Notes: generated by a model not told the origin, from the letters alone. A stretch of DNA of 64,000 nucleotides from Alcaligenes sp. SORT26 (GCF_017377875.1 NZ_CP070975.1:2604001-2668000); one strand, 5' to 3'; shown: positions 38,973 through 48,251, numbered from the stretch's first letter. Program-made: numbers and translations.

Positions 38973-39818
38973 CTAAGCCTGCACAGCATCTGCCTGATTA
39001 CGGCGACGCCCTGCCGCTACACGCCACTCCAGCAAGCTCTTGAGCATCACAGAGACCATAGCGAATACCGCCAGCAGTGCAGCCGCTGTAAAGGCCGCAG
39101 CAGCCTTGTTGTCGTTGTTTAGTTGGTCAACCAGCAAAGACAAGGTCAAGGTCTGATTCATGATGGTGCCTGACACCACAGAAACCGCACCAAACTCACC
39201 AATCGCACGGGCATTGGTCAGCACCACGCCATATAGCAAGGCCCATTTGATATCTGGCAGCGTCACATGCCAAAAGATCTGCCAACCATTCGCACCCAGG
39301 CTCAAGGCAGCCGCCTGCGCGTCCGAGCCCTGTGCCTGCATGATCGGGATCAGAATCCGGGCCACATAAGGCGTCGTCACAAAGATGGTCACCATCAAAA
39401 TGCCGGGCCAAGCAAACATGAGCTGGATATCACGCGCGCTTAACCACTGCCCCAGCGACGATTCCACGCCGTAGACCACCAGGTAACACAGGCCCGCCAC
39501 CACCGGTGAGACTGCGTAAGGCAAGTCCACCAGGGTACTCAGCAGCCGACGACCACGGAACTGGTAATGCGTCAGGCACCAGGCCAGCAAAATGCCAAAG
39601 ACCATGTTCAGAGGCACAGTCAGCACTGCCACGAACAGAGTCAGCCCGATGGCATGCAACATATAGTCTTCTTGCAGATTGCTCCACAAGGCAGGCAAAC
39701 CATCGCCCAAGGCTTTGGAAAAAATCAGCAGCAAAGGCACGACCAGCAGGCCCAGCACCAGAACAATCCCCAGAGCCAGAATCAAACGGTCAGCCGTACT
39801 TTTAGGTGTTTTTCTCAT
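38973..39818 (-). CDS. cysW: Sulfate ABC transporter permease CysW
   Basis: 281 residues, six membrane helices. The binding-protein-dependent permease EAA loop is visible as AAALSLGANGWQIFWHVTLP. It forms the sulfate/thiosulfate channel with CysT. The ATG at 39818 overlaps the cysT stop (ATGA) and has GGAG upstream; a TTG at 39836 is less likely. No cysA ATPase gene follows. Confidence 0.93.
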   Translation of the reverse strand: MRKTPKSTADRLILALGIVLVLGLLVVPLLLIFSKALGDGLPALWSNLQEDYMLHAIGLTLFVAVLTVPLNMVFGILLAWCLTHYQFRGRRLLSTLVDLPYAVSPVVAGLCYLVVYGVESSLGQWLSARDIQLMFAWPGILMVTIFVTTPYVARILIPIMQAQGSDAQAAALSLGANGWQIFWHVTLPDIKWALLYGVVLTNARAIGEFGAVSVVSGTIMNQTLTLSLLVDQLNNDNKAAAAFTAAALLAVFAMVSVMLKSLLEWRVAAGRRRNQADAVQA

Positions 39819-40705
39819 GGTGCTCTCCGCTGCCAACCCAACAAGCGATTCTGCACCAACTGCAAGGTGAACAAGAGCAGCAAGGAGGCGATCAGAATCA
39901 CCGAAGCAATCGCTGCCGCCGCCGGGTAGTTGAACTCTTGCAGACGCACAAAGATCATCAGAGACGACACTTCAGTTTTAAAGGGGATGTTGCCCGCAAT
40001 CATGATGACCGCACCAAACTCGCCCAGGCTGCGGATAAAGGCCTGAGAGGCCCCCGTCACCAGAGCAGGTATCAAGGGCGGGAACACGACCTTGCTAAAG
40101 GTCTGCCAGCCACTGGCACCCAGTGTATGGGCGACTTCCTCGTATTCGGCACCCAGCTCTTCAATCACCGGCTGCACAATCCGCACAACAAAAGGCAGGC
40201 TGGTGAAGGTCATCGCCAGGACAATACCGGGGTACTGATAAGCCACTTTCCAGCCCTCCGGCAGAAACTGACCAAACCAACCACCGGGCACAAACAAGGT
40301 AGCCAAGGTCAAACCCGCCACAGAGGTCGGCAAGGCAAACGGCAAATCAACCAAAGCATCAATCAGACGACGCCCTGGAAACTCAAACCGCGTAATGATC
40401 CAGGCAATGATGAAACCCACCACACTGGCAATCACAGTGGAGTAGAAGGCAGCACTAATCGTGACCTGATAACTGCTGACTACACGCCGGTCTGTCACTG
40501 CGCGCCAATAATCGGCCAGGCTCATGTCACTGACGTACATGAACAGGGCCGACAAAGGCAGCAGCACAATGATGGACAGGTACAGGACGCTAAAGCCGAA
40601 GCTCAGCCCAAAACCTGGCATGACGGGGCGGCGAAGAAAGAAGATGGGCTTTAGCGCAGTCTTCGCCCCGGAATCCTGCGCCTCGCCCACAAGAGTACGA
40701 CTCAT
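39815..40705 (-). CDS. cysT: Sulfate ABC transporter permease CysT
   Basis: 296 residues with six helices and the EAA-type loop (EYEEVAHTLGASGWQTFSKV). The segment DALVDLPFALPTSVAGLTL is characteristic of CysT/CysU. Begins 3 bp after the sbp stop and overlaps cysW by four bases. Confidence 0.93.
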   Translation of the reverse strand: MSRTLVGEAQDSGAKTALKPIFFLRRPVMPGFGLSFGFSVLYLSIIVLLPLSALFMYVSDMSLADYWRAVTDRRVVSSYQVTISAAFYSTVIASVVGFIIAWIITRFEFPGRRLIDALVDLPFALPTSVAGLTLATLFVPGGWFGQFLPEGWKVAYQYPGIVLAMTFTSLPFVVRIVQPVIEELGAEYEEVAHTLGASGWQTFSKVVFPPLIPALVTGASQAFIRSLGEFGAVIMIAGNIPFKTEVSSLMIFVRLQEFNYPAAAAIASVILIASLLLLFTLQLVQNRLLGWQRRAP

Positions 40706-40708
40706 GAA

Positions 40709-41713
40709 TTACTTGGCCAGCAACTGGTCCAACACTCCATTAGCAGCAAAGTGACGGCTTTGAATGTCAGTCCAGGAACCCAGAACGTCGGTAGGATTGA
40801 TCAGCTTGACCGGTGCGTATTTGGACTCAAATTCCTTGGCAACGGCAGGATCAGTCACACGGTAGTTGAAACCGGCCAGCAGACGCTGAATCTCGGGGGT
40901 GTATTGGAACTTCAGATATTCGGTCGCTTCCTTGCGAGTGCCTTTCTGATCGACTACGCGATCCACAACGGCCACAGGGAACTCTGCCAACACGCTAACA
41001 GGTGGCACCACCACTTGCAGCTCGCTACCCTTGAACTCTTCGCTGGCCGCAATATTGATCACTTCGGATTCAAAGGTCAGCAACACATCGCCCTGACCGT
41101 TCTGGGCAAATGCTACGGTTGCGCCACGACCACCCGTAGGGAAGCTCTCGACATTACCCAGCACCTTACCTACGAATTCTTTGATCTTGACCTCATCACC
41201 GCCGAAGGCTTCATTGGCATATAACCAGGAAGCCAGATAGGTGTAGCGGGCATTACCCGAGGTCTTGGGATTCGGGAACACCAGTTTCACATCGTCGCGC
41301 ACCAGATCATCCCAGGATTTGATGTTCTTGGGGTTGCCCTTGCGCACCAGGAAAGCAATGGTGCTGTAGTAAGGTGAGCTGTTGTTCGGGAATTTGCTGG
41401 CCCAATCCTTGGCAACTGCACCGCGCTCAGCCAGGAATTCAATATCGGTGACCTGGTTGAAGGTGACGGTATCTACTTTCTTGCCCTGAATAATGTCCTG
41501 AGCCTGACGGGAGGTGCCAGCAAAAGACTGGTCAATCTTGATGTCTTCGCCCGTAGTGGCTTTCCAGTGTTCAACAAACTTGGGGTTGATCGCCGCAAAG
41601 GTCTCGCGCGCCACGTCAAACGAAGCATTCAGCAAAGAAACCTGGGCACTGGCAGTGCCACCCAGCAAAGACGCCAACAACAAGGCAGAGCCAACAACAG
41701 ACTTCAATTTCAT
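40709..41713 (-). CDS. sbp: Periplasmic sulfate-binding protein
   Basis: 334 residues from the ATG at 41713 (GGGGA upstream). A signal peptide ends at TASA-Q. The family N-terminus LLNASFDVARETFAAINP and GGRGATVAFAQNGQGDVLLTFESE segments identify Sbp/CysP. It delivers sulfate to CysTW. It is the first gene of sbp-cysT-cysW. The 200-bp upstream gap, towards tRNA-Thr, contains a GTGCT/AGCAC pair (41772-41776, 41786-41790) and should hold a CysB-dependent promoter, but no clear CysB box was found. Confidence 0.93.
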   Translation of the reverse strand: MKLKSVVGSALLLASLLGGTASAQVSLLNASFDVARETFAAINPKFVEHWKATTGEDIKIDQSFAGTSRQAQDIIQGKKVDTVTFNQVTDIEFLAERGAVAKDWASKFPNNSSPYYSTIAFLVRKGNPKNIKSWDDLVRDDVKLVFPNPKTSGNARYTYLASWLYANEAFGGDEVKIKEFVGKVLGNVESFPTGGRGATVAFAQNGQGDVLLTFESEVINIAASEEFKGSELQVVVPPVSVLAEFPVAVVDRVVDQKGTRKEATEYLKFQYTPEIQRLLAGFNYRVTDPAVAKEFESKYAPVKLINPTDVLGSWTDIQSRHFAANGVLDQLLAK

Positions 41714-41922
41714 GGTGTTCCCCAGAGTTCCCGGACGCGGCCGTCGGAGCCCGTCACTGATGTTCAATCGCGTGCTATCTATATAAGCACAGCTTGGATA
41801 GATCAGATTATGGGTAGGGGAAAAGGCATTTAAAACGACATTTTCATCATGCTCTTATAACCAGAACCTATCTATTGGCTAGGCTGGCGTGGCGTGGGCC
41901 ACAGCAATATTTTTCTGGTGAT

Positions 41923-41951
41923 TGCTTCTTTGCAAAAAACCCGGCTATAAT
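41923..41951 (+). promoter_or_regulatory. Promoter of tRNA-Thr
   Basis: TTGCTT (41923-41928) and a consensus TATAAT (41946-41951) with 17-bp spacing end 9 bp before the tRNA. Confidence 0.8.
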
Positions 41952-41960
41952 CGTCAATTC

Positions 41961-42036
41961 GCCGGCTTAGCTCAGTTGGTAGAGCAGCGCACTTGTAATG
42001 CGAAGGTCGAGGGTTCAACTCCTTTAGCCGGCACCA
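41961..42036 (+). tRNA. tRNA-Thr (anticodon TGT)
   Basis: 76 bases with the CCA end encoded. The acceptor stem GCCGGCT pairs with AGCCGGC (42026-42032); TGT at 41994-41996 lies in the loop CTTGTAA. The T-arm GGGTTCAACTC is canonical. It has its own promoter and terminator. Confidence 0.97.
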
Positions 42037-42048
42037 CGAATAAAATAG

Positions 42049-42082
42049 AACGCCAAGCTTTCAAAAGCTTGGCGTTTTGTTT
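42049..42082. terminator. Terminator after tRNA-Thr
   Basis: A 13-base arm (42049-42061) pairs with 42064-42076, followed by a T-rich tail. It lies 12 bp after the tRNA and can also serve the converging GFA gene. Confidence 0.85.
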
Positions 42083-42104
42083 TTCTGCTGTCTGAAGCTT
42101 GCCT

Positions 42105-42503
42105 TTACTCCGGCGGGAACGCCTCATACTGAGGCAGCCCATCCCTAATGTCATGCCAGGGTGCTTTCGAGCCTACAAATACATGGCACGTCGGGCGCGC
42201 ACCCGGATCATCATCCAATACACCTAAAGCCAAACCTAACTCCCCCGGCTTCTGATCAAATCTAGTCAAAATATTTGATCCACACTGAGAGCAAAACCCC
42301 CGATGCTCTCCTGGCGAGGATTCATAAAATCGCACCAGCTCCTGACCGCGACGCCAATGAAATTCCTTGGTCTTTACCTTGCCCCGCGCCCTGAACGCCG
42401 AACCATGAGACTTGCGACACATGCGGCAATGGCAATACAGCAGCTCCGTAATAGCGCCTTCAATCTCAAAGACTACTCCCTGGCAAAGACAGCTTCCTCT
42501 CAT
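42105..42503 (-). CDS. GFA/CENP-V family zinc-binding protein
   Basis: 132 residues. Zinc-binding cysteines of the glutathione-dependent formaldehyde-activating family are all present: CLC near the N-terminus, CHCRMC about 25 residues on, and CSQCGS further on. Members are often annotated as glutathione adduct enzymes, but most have no proven reaction. Starts at 42503, 42512 or a TTG at 42518 are all possible; 42503 places GGGGA at a fair distance. Lies 48-63 bp beyond the oxidase gene on the same strand. Confidence 0.85.
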   Translation of the reverse strand: MRGSCLCQGVVFEIEGAITELLYCHCRMCRKSHGSAFRARGKVKTKEFHWRRGQELVRFYESSPGEHRGFCSQCGSNILTRFDQKPGELGLALGVLDDDPGARPTCHVFVGSKAPWHDIRDGLPQYEAFPPE

Positions 42504-42566
42504 AAGCCACATCCCCAATCGACAAGATCATTTTTTCGGCGCTGATTTCAGCTTATGCCTGAGGTC

Positions 42567-43700
42567 CTACTCAGCAGAGGATACAAGACATTGGCGCAAC
42601 TCAGCCGGACACGATGCCCCCAACAAAACCATCGTGCGCTCCAATTCCTGAGCCACCAGGCCAAGCACTTGTGCAACGCCCTGCTCTCCTGCCTGCGCCA
42701 ATCCGTATGCCACAGCACGTCCTAGAAACGCCCCAGTCGCACCGTAGGCAATCGCTTTGGCTACATCCGACCCGCGCCGAAAGCCGCTGTCGATAAATAC
42801 GGGCATCTGCGTTTTGACGACATCCATAATCTGCGGCAGCACGCTGATGGTGGACGGCGCACAATCCAGTTGTCGGCCACCGTGGTTGGAAACAATCAGC
42901 CCGTCCACGCCGTAGCGCAGAGCCTGACGCGCGTCTTCGGGATGAAGTATTCCTTTAATCAGCACAGGACCATCCCACTTGGAGCGCAGCCAGGAGACAT
43001 CGTCCCACACCAGACTACGGTCCATGCTTCGCGCCAGCAGTGCCGCTTGTGCCTGGGCAGAGCTAGCGCCCTCTGTGGGCATCAGGTTGACGAACTGGGG
43101 CTGCCCGGCCAGCGCCTGTCGCCATAGCCAACGCGGTTGGGAAGCCATATCCATCAACAAGCGGGGACCGGGACGAAACGGCAATTTGAAGCCGTGGCGT
43201 ATGTCTTTTTCTCTATACCCCCCCACGGGCACGTCTACAGTCAGGACCAAAGCCTCGAAACCGGCTTGGCGAGCGCGGTCCAGAATGGAATTGGCCATCC
43301 CCCTGTCCTGCATGACGTACAACTGCATCCAGCAAGGGCCTGCGCAGGCTTCGCGCACTTGCTCCAAAGGGCTATTGGAGGCTGTAGACAAGATGTACGG
43401 CAAGCCAGCCTTGCCTGCAGCGCGTGCAGCATGCAAATCCCCGCGAGGACGCACGACGTCGATCAGGCCAACGGGGGCTACGCCAAAAGGTGCTGACCAT
43501 CGCCGCCCATAGACTTCTATCTCTGTGGAAAGCGCCGAGGTATCACGCAGACTGCGTGGCGCTAAAGTCAGTGCCTGCAAATCCGCTTGATTACGGGCCA
43601 GGCAAAGTTCGTCTTCCGCCCCGCCCGCAACATAGTCATAGACAAAGCGCGGCAGGCTGTTTTGGGCCGCTAACTGAAAATCCTGAATGCTGAGCCGCAT
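42567..43700 (-). CDS. FMN-dependent alpha-hydroxy-acid oxidase/dehydrogenase (LldD/MdlB family)
   Basis: 377 residues from the ATG at 43700. The catalytic histidine motif is VSNHGGRQLD. The FMN-binding parts (VLIKGILHPEDA, FIDSGFRRGSDVAKA) are typical, and the N-terminus MRLSIQDFQLAAQNSLPRFVYDYVAGGAED is conserved (blocks MRLSIQDFQ and FVYDYVAGGAEDE). It oxidises a 2-hydroxyacid such as lactate, glycolate or mandelate to the 2-oxoacid. The exact substrate is unknown. Beyond the terminator of the ten-gene operon, so separately transcribed, but a functional link to the hydroxyacid operon is plausible. Confidence 0.88.
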   Translation of the reverse strand: MRLSIQDFQLAAQNSLPRFVYDYVAGGAEDELCLARNQADLQALTLAPRSLRDTSALSTEIEVYGRRWSAPFGVAPVGLIDVVRPRGDLHAARAAGKAGLPYILSTASNSPLEQVREACAGPCWMQLYVMQDRGMANSILDRARQAGFEALVLTVDVPVGGYREKDIRHGFKLPFRPGPRLLMDMASQPRWLWRQALAGQPQFVNLMPTEGASSAQAQAALLARSMDRSLVWDDVSWLRSKWDGPVLIKGILHPEDARQALRYGVDGLIVSNHGGRQLDCAPSTISVLPQIMDVVKTQMPVFIDSGFRRGSDVAKAIAYGATGAFLGRAVAYGLAQAGEQGVAQVLGLVAQELERTMVLLGASCPAELRQCLVSSAE

Positions 43701-43951
43701 GATGCAAGCTATCTCCACCTGATGCCGGGCGTTCAAGGCCCGATTCAATTTAATTGTTTAGGCATCAAGTATATGATTGAAATCGTTGCTCCATACAAAG
43801 AAAATGCGCCTATGCCAGGTACGCCCGAAGTGACGCTTGTACCAAAACCAGGGGATTTGAGAGATACACCAGACCTAGCTTGCTTACACCCGATCGTCAC
43901 GGACTGATCATGCATACCACCAGACTTCAGATACCGTACGTAGCCACGATG

Positions 43952-43989
43952 AAAAAGCAGCGGTTCAAGCCGGAAGCTTGAGCCGCTGC
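43952..43989 (-). terminator. Terminator of the ten-gene catabolic operon
   Basis: A 14-bp GC-rich stem (43957-43970 with 43976-43989). On the minus strand a T-run follows. It lies 20 bp beyond the 2-hydroxyacid dehydrogenase stop. The remaining 200 bp up to the oxidase gene show no convincing gene. Confidence 0.9.
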
Positions 43990-44008
43990 CTGTTTCCTCA
44001 CTCCGCTT

Positions 44009-44959
44009 TTACAGCTTCACCGGCGTCACCAGACTCCCCTCCGTCACGAAGCGTTCGACATTCCTCAGCACCAGCTCGCACATGGCGGCTCGGGTTTCGC
44101 GGGTTGCGCTACCTACATGGGGCAACACCACGACCCGCTCGTTGCTCAACAATTCGGCAGGTACTTCAGGTTCGTTCTCGAATACATCGAGCCCAGCACC
44201 GCCCAATTGTCCGTTTTCAAGCGCAGCAAGCAATGCTTTTTCATCCACGACGGAGCCGCGGGCGACGTTGACCAGGAAGCCGTTAGGCCCCAGGGCTTTC
44301 AGCACCTCTGCAGAAACCAGATGGAAGGTTTCCGGACTACCGGGACAAGCCACGATCAGGAAATCGCACCATTCTGCCAAAGCGCTCAGCGAAGGCTCAT
44401 GCTTCCAGGGCAGCTCGGGTTTTGCACTACGTGTGTGATAGCGGATCTCCATATCAAAGCCAATCGCGCGCCGTGCAATAACCTGACCGACTCGGCCCAT
44501 GCCCAGCATGCCCAGGCGCTTGCCGCTGACCCGGGTACTTGGCATGGTGGGGCCAACACGCGGCCAGTCTCCACGTCGAACATGACGGTCGGAAGCAGAA
44601 ATGCCCCGCACGGCATCAATCAGCAAGCCCATAGCCAAATCAGCCACGCAGTCGTTCAGAACGTCGGGGGTATTGCTAAGCATCACCCCACGCGCACGGA
44701 CTGCATCCAGGTCGATGGCATCGTAGCCAACGCCCAGGCTACAAATGGCTTTCAGGTTCGGCAATGCATCAATCAACGCCTTGTCTGCGCCCTGCGTGCC
44801 TGTAGTGATCAGCACGGTGAATTCGCCACCACGTTCGCGCAAGAAAGCCGCTTGGTCCGACGCATCGCTCAGAGTTTCGACCGGGCACAAGGCAGGCAGT
44901 TTGCCTGCCAGAGGAGGCGGTAAGGGGCAGGCTTGAAGAATTTTCTGGGTCATGGTCAT
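44009..44959 (-). CDS. D-isomer-specific 2-hydroxyacid dehydrogenase (glyoxylate/hydroxypyruvate reductase-like)
   Basis: 316 residues. The NAD(P) motif is GMLGMGRVGQ; the catalytic arginine is in VNVARGSVVDE, the glutamate in DVFENEPEVP and the histidine in LPHVGSAT. These make it a complete enzyme. Such enzymes interconvert glyoxylate/glycolate or hydroxypyruvate/glycerate. The ATG at 44959 overlaps the NIPSNAP stop (ATGA); one at 44953 has better ribosome-site spacing. Last gene of the ten-gene operon, consistent with reducing a 2-oxoacid product of the pathway. Confidence 0.9.
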   Translation of the reverse strand: MTMTQKILQACPLPPPLAGKLPALCPVETLSDASDQAAFLRERGGEFTVLITTGTQGADKALIDALPNLKAICSLGVGYDAIDLDAVRARGVMLSNTPDVLNDCVADLAMGLLIDAVRGISASDRHVRRGDWPRVGPTMPSTRVSGKRLGMLGMGRVGQVIARRAIGFDMEIRYHTRSAKPELPWKHEPSLSALAEWCDFLIVACPGSPETFHLVSAEVLKALGPNGFLVNVARGSVVDEKALLAALENGQLGGAGLDVFENEPEVPAELLSNERVVVLPHVGSATRETRAAMCELVLRNVERFVTEGSLVTPVKL

Positions 44960-45285
44960 GCCTTGCTGGTAAAGACGTCGAAATCCACTTGTTTCAGCAG
45001 CGCATTACTCTGGCGCACGACATGGCCTGCGGCGGAGGCTTTGCGGCGATAAGCCAACCAGCGAGGGTCTGCTTCCAGCGCATTACGGCGAGCCTCTCGG
45101 TCGGCCATGTCTTCGTACGCCCACAAATGCACCACTTGATTCAGCTCGCCCACTTCGGTGGTGTAGTAACCGTGGCAAGCGCCCAGATGCTCGATCTGGA
45201 CTGCTCGCCCTTCTGTTGCGTACAAGGCCAGGAAGTCGCGTAGCAAGCCGGTCGGGATGGTATAGGTTCTTTGGTCGATAATCAT
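44956..45285 (-). CDS. NIPSNAP family protein
   Basis: 109 residues, a ferredoxin-like alpha/beta barrel. MIIDQRTYTIPTGLLRDFL and HLWAYEDMADREARRNAL, with the WLAYRRKA segment, match the NIPSNAP pattern. These small proteins frequently sit in hydroxyacid or aromatic catabolic operons, but their reaction is not established. Overlaps the dehydrogenase start and lies 15 bp after dctM. Its presence inside this operon makes an accessory or isomerase-like role in the pathway plausible. Confidence 0.85.
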   Translation of the reverse strand: MIIDQRTYTIPTGLLRDFLALYATEGRAVQIEHLGACHGYYTTEVGELNQVVHLWAYEDMADREARRNALEADPRWLAYRRKASAAGHVVRQSNALLKQVDFDVFTSKA

Positions 45286-45300
45286 ATTGCGAATCCGTTT

Positions 45301-46593
45301 TTATCCAAGATATTTGGGCAAGAGCAGCGAGATAACCGGGAAGGCCAGAAGCACGGCCAGGCGGAATACGTCGGCCACCACAAAGGGGATAACACCGCGA
45401 TACAGCGTGCTCATCTTCACATCAGGCAGCAGGCTTTTCAGGACCATCACGTTCATGCCCACGGGCGGTGTGATAAAGCTGATTTCCGTGACCACCACCA
45501 CGATGATCCCGAACCAGATCAGGTCAAAACCCAGGTGCTGCACCAGCGGGTAGAAGATAGGCACAGTCAGCAAGACCATGGACATGCTCTCCAGCACACT
45601 GCCCAGCACGATGTAGATCGCGCAGATCAGCAGAATCACCACGATGGGACTCATGTCGAACTGCTGCACCCAGTCCTGCAAGTCGCCGGGCATGGAGGTG
45701 AAGTTGATGAAGCTGGAAAACAGCAAAGCCCCGATCAGCACCATGAACAGCATGCCCGTGGTACGAGCCGACTCCACTAGAACATTGGAGAGGATCTGCC
45801 AGGTCAGTCGGCCACGTAGCAGCGCAAACAGGAAGGCACCGCAAGCGCCGATCCCGGCTGCCTCGGTAGAGCTGAAGATCCCGCCATAGATACCGCCCAT
45901 GACGATGATGAACAGCACCAGCACACCCCAGACATCCCGCAAGGCACGCAGACGCTCTTTCCAGCTCATGCGTTCACCAGGAGGCCCCGCATTAGGGTCA
46001 CGCCAGATCGTCCAGCGCACCGCCAGCAGATAAAAAATGATGGCCAGCAGGCCCGGCAAAATACCGGCGGCAAACATCTTGCCTATGCTTTGTTCGGTCA
46101 GGATGGCATAGACCACCATGACGATAGAAGGCGGAATCAGAATGCCCAGCGTGCCACCCGCCGCAATCGAGCCGGAGGCCAGCGCACGGCTATAGCCCAG
46201 CCTGCGCATTTCCGGGTAAGCCACTTTGGACATGGTGGCTGCCGTCGCCAGACTGGAACCGCACACTGCACCAAAGCCGCCACAGGCCACCACGGTGGAC
46301 ATGGCCAGCCCACCTTTTCGGTGCCCCAGGAACGCATAGGCCGCGGCATACAGTTCTTTGGACAACTTGGCTTGAGTAATGAAATTACCCATCAAGATAA
46401 ACAGCGGCAGTACCGACAACAGATACTGAAAACCGCTTTCACGCACGACCGCACCGGTCATGGCATAGGCAGAGGGCCAGTTACGCATGATGCCCACGCC
46501 AATGAACCCCACTAAAGCCATGGAAAATGCCACCGGCACGCGCAGGAAGATCAGGAGGAGCATGGCTGCAAAGCCAATGAGCGCTTCAGTCAT
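45301..46593 (-). CDS. dctM: TRAP transporter large permease (DctM)
   Basis: 430 residues with about twelve membrane segments. Hallmarks include LRVPVAFSMALVGFIGVG and the region GGTLGILIPPSIVMVVYA. It moves an organic acid with sodium or protons. The ATG at 46593 overlaps dctQ by 8 bp and follows AGAGG; longer forms reach into dctQ. Symbol by family, not by substrate. Confidence 0.92.
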   Translation of the reverse strand: MTEALIGFAAMLLLIFLRVPVAFSMALVGFIGVGIMRNWPSAYAMTGAVVRESGFQYLLSVLPLFILMGNFITQAKLSKELYAAAYAFLGHRKGGLAMSTVVACGGFGAVCGSSLATAATMSKVAYPEMRRLGYSRALASGSIAAGGTLGILIPPSIVMVVYAILTEQSIGKMFAAGILPGLLAIIFYLLAVRWTIWRDPNAGPPGERMSWKERLRALRDVWGVLVLFIIVMGGIYGGIFSSTEAAGIGACGAFLFALLRGRLTWQILSNVLVESARTTGMLFMVLIGALLFSSFINFTSMPGDLQDWVQQFDMSPIVVILLICAIYIVLGSVLESMSMVLLTVPIFYPLVQHLGFDLIWFGIIVVVVTEISFITPPVGMNVMVLKSLLPDVKMSTLYRGVIPFVVADVFRLAVLLAFPVISLLLPKYLG

Positions 46594-47089
46594 TCTTTGC
46601 CTCTTCTTCCAGATGTGCCGTGTCTGTGCACAGGTCACGTCGAAGCTGACCCAACTCCACGATTGTGTTGACGAACAGCATGATGCTCATGAAATAAACA
46701 ACCGGAGCCAGTGGCAGCCCCAGCAAGGTAGTCTGGTCGGCGTACTCGGCAGCCGACTCGGCTTGCGTCCAGCTAACCATTGCCAACAGGGCGCTGATCC
46801 CTGCCGCCAGCAAGTGGCTGGAGACATGAACGACACGGGCGCCCTTCTCTCCACCGGGGATAGGCACCAGATCAACCACCACGTGTTCGCGCTCCATCGT
46901 GGCAAACACAATGCCGCAGAAGATGACACCGACCATCAGTATTTCAGTCAGCTCCACGGCCCCCATGACCGATACGTTGAAAATGTAGCGCCCTAATACG
47001 TCAAGCAAAGTCAGCAAGGCCAAGGAGACCATGCATAACTCCGTCAGACGCCGAAGACCTGCTCTTAATAAAGAGAGAAGGGAGTTCAT
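46586..47089 (-). CDS. dctQ: TRAP transporter small permease (DctQ)
   Basis: 167 residues with four membrane helices, family motif LLDVLGRYIFNVSV and the charged segment EREHVVVDLVP. It associates with DctM to form the membrane part. 68 bp after the binding-protein gene and overlapping dctM. Confidence 0.9.
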   Translation of the reverse strand: MNSLLSLLRAGLRRLTELCMVSLALLTLLDVLGRYIFNVSVMGAVELTEILMVGVIFCGIVFATMEREHVVVDLVPIPGGEKGARVVHVSSHLLAAGISALLAMVSWTQAESAAEYADQTTLLGLPLAPVVYFMSIMLFVNTIVELGQLRRDLCTDTAHLEEEAKND

Positions 47090-47157
47090 GATTTGTAGCT
47101 CCGGGACTGCTGGCGCACAGGGCGCACAGCAGGTTCAAGACAGTCTGGATGCGCTAA

Positions 47158-48198
47158 TCAGTTACCGCTTTCCCGCGCTTTAAGGTCGGCACGGAACTCT
47201 GCCAATACAGCAGGCCCGTCTATGCCCTTGGCCTTGGCCGCATCCAGCCACGCCTGTTCAAATGACGCAGTACGCTCTTTGACGGCAGCGATCAGTTCTT
47301 CACTGGCGGGATGAAACTGCACATTGTGTTCCTCCAGAACTTTCATGGCCGCCACATCGGCGTCGCCCCAAGCCTTGCCACCCAAGCGTGCAATGTGCTC
47401 ACCCGAAAGACTCATCAGAATCTCCCGGTCTTTTTCAGACAGGCGATCGAAGGCTGCCGGGTTCATGATGATGCCGTGCAGATCGGCATAAAGACCGCCG
47501 GGGAAAACCGTCGCGTGCTTGACCACCGTGTCCAGGCGGAACGAGGCAACAGACTCGGGCGGGAACAGGACTCCATCCACCACACCGGTACTCAAGAGTT
47601 CGTACGACTCCGAAGCTGGTTTCACAACCGCGTTGACCTTGAGCGCCTTGGACAAGTCAGCCTGCATGCCACCACCAATGCGCAGCTTCAGGCCATCAAA
47701 ATCGGCAATGGTCTGCACCTCTTTCTGTGTCGTGTAGACACTGCCAGGGCCGTGACCATACAGGCCCAGCAACTTGATACCACGATGCTCTTTGGCATCT
47801 TGCAGGTACTTGCTGTAAATATCCCAGGCCGCCAGCGACGTGGACTCGGCGCTATTGCCGGAAAAAGGCAACATGGCGAACTTCATCAGATCGAAGTTGC
47901 CGGGGTAATAGGAGTAAGAAATAAAGGCCAGATCCACAATGCCATTGCGGACCGCATCCAGATGCCCGACCGGGTTGGTCACCGCTTTGGTCAGGAAGTT
48001 GATCTTGACGCGCCCTTCTGTGGCCTGCTCCACCTCTTTGGCCCAGGGCTTCATGAAGTTGGCCACCAGAATATGCGTTTGCGGAATCCAGGCAGAGAAA
48101 GTCAGCTCTACAGGCTTGTCCGCTTTTGCGGGGCCAGCCGCCACAGCCAGGCTGGTCAAGGCCATACCCAACAGGCGAGAAATCCATCGGTTCTTCAT
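47158..48198 (-). CDS. dctP: TRAP transporter solute-binding protein (DctP)
   Basis: 346 residues. A signal peptide ends at AKA-D. The DctP fold is clear: ELTFSAWIPQTHILVANFMKPWAKEVE at the start (as ELTFSAWIPQTH and FMKPWAKEVE), and the ligand arginine region LKLRIGGGMQADLSKAL that usually clamps the carboxylate. GVVDGVLFPPES follows. So the ligand is very likely an organic acid. Located between the dehydrogenase/isomerase genes and the permeases, which ties the substrate to the enzymes. Confidence 0.92.
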   Translation of the reverse strand: MKNRWISRLLGMALTSLAVAAGPAKADKPVELTFSAWIPQTHILVANFMKPWAKEVEQATEGRVKINFLTKAVTNPVGHLDAVRNGIVDLAFISYSYYPGNFDLMKFAMLPFSGNSAESTSLAAWDIYSKYLQDAKEHRGIKLLGLYGHGPGSVYTTQKEVQTIADFDGLKLRIGGGMQADLSKALKVNAVVKPASESYELLSTGVVDGVLFPPESVASFRLDTVVKHATVFPGGLYADLHGIIMNPAAFDRLSEKDREILMSLSGEHIARLGGKAWGDADVAAMKVLEEHNVQFHPASEELIAAVKERTASFEQAWLDAAKAKGIDGPAVLAEFRADLKARESGN

Positions 48199-48251
48199 GG
48201 GGAAATCCTTTTTTGGTGGTAGATCGTTATAGGTATAGTTAAGTGGGCCAC

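Noticed and set aside
43722-43907. Possible 61-residue (or 44-residue) small protein between the oxidase and the operon terminator
   Set aside because: No ribosome site, no recognisable sequence, and it begins inside the upstream region of the oxidase gene.
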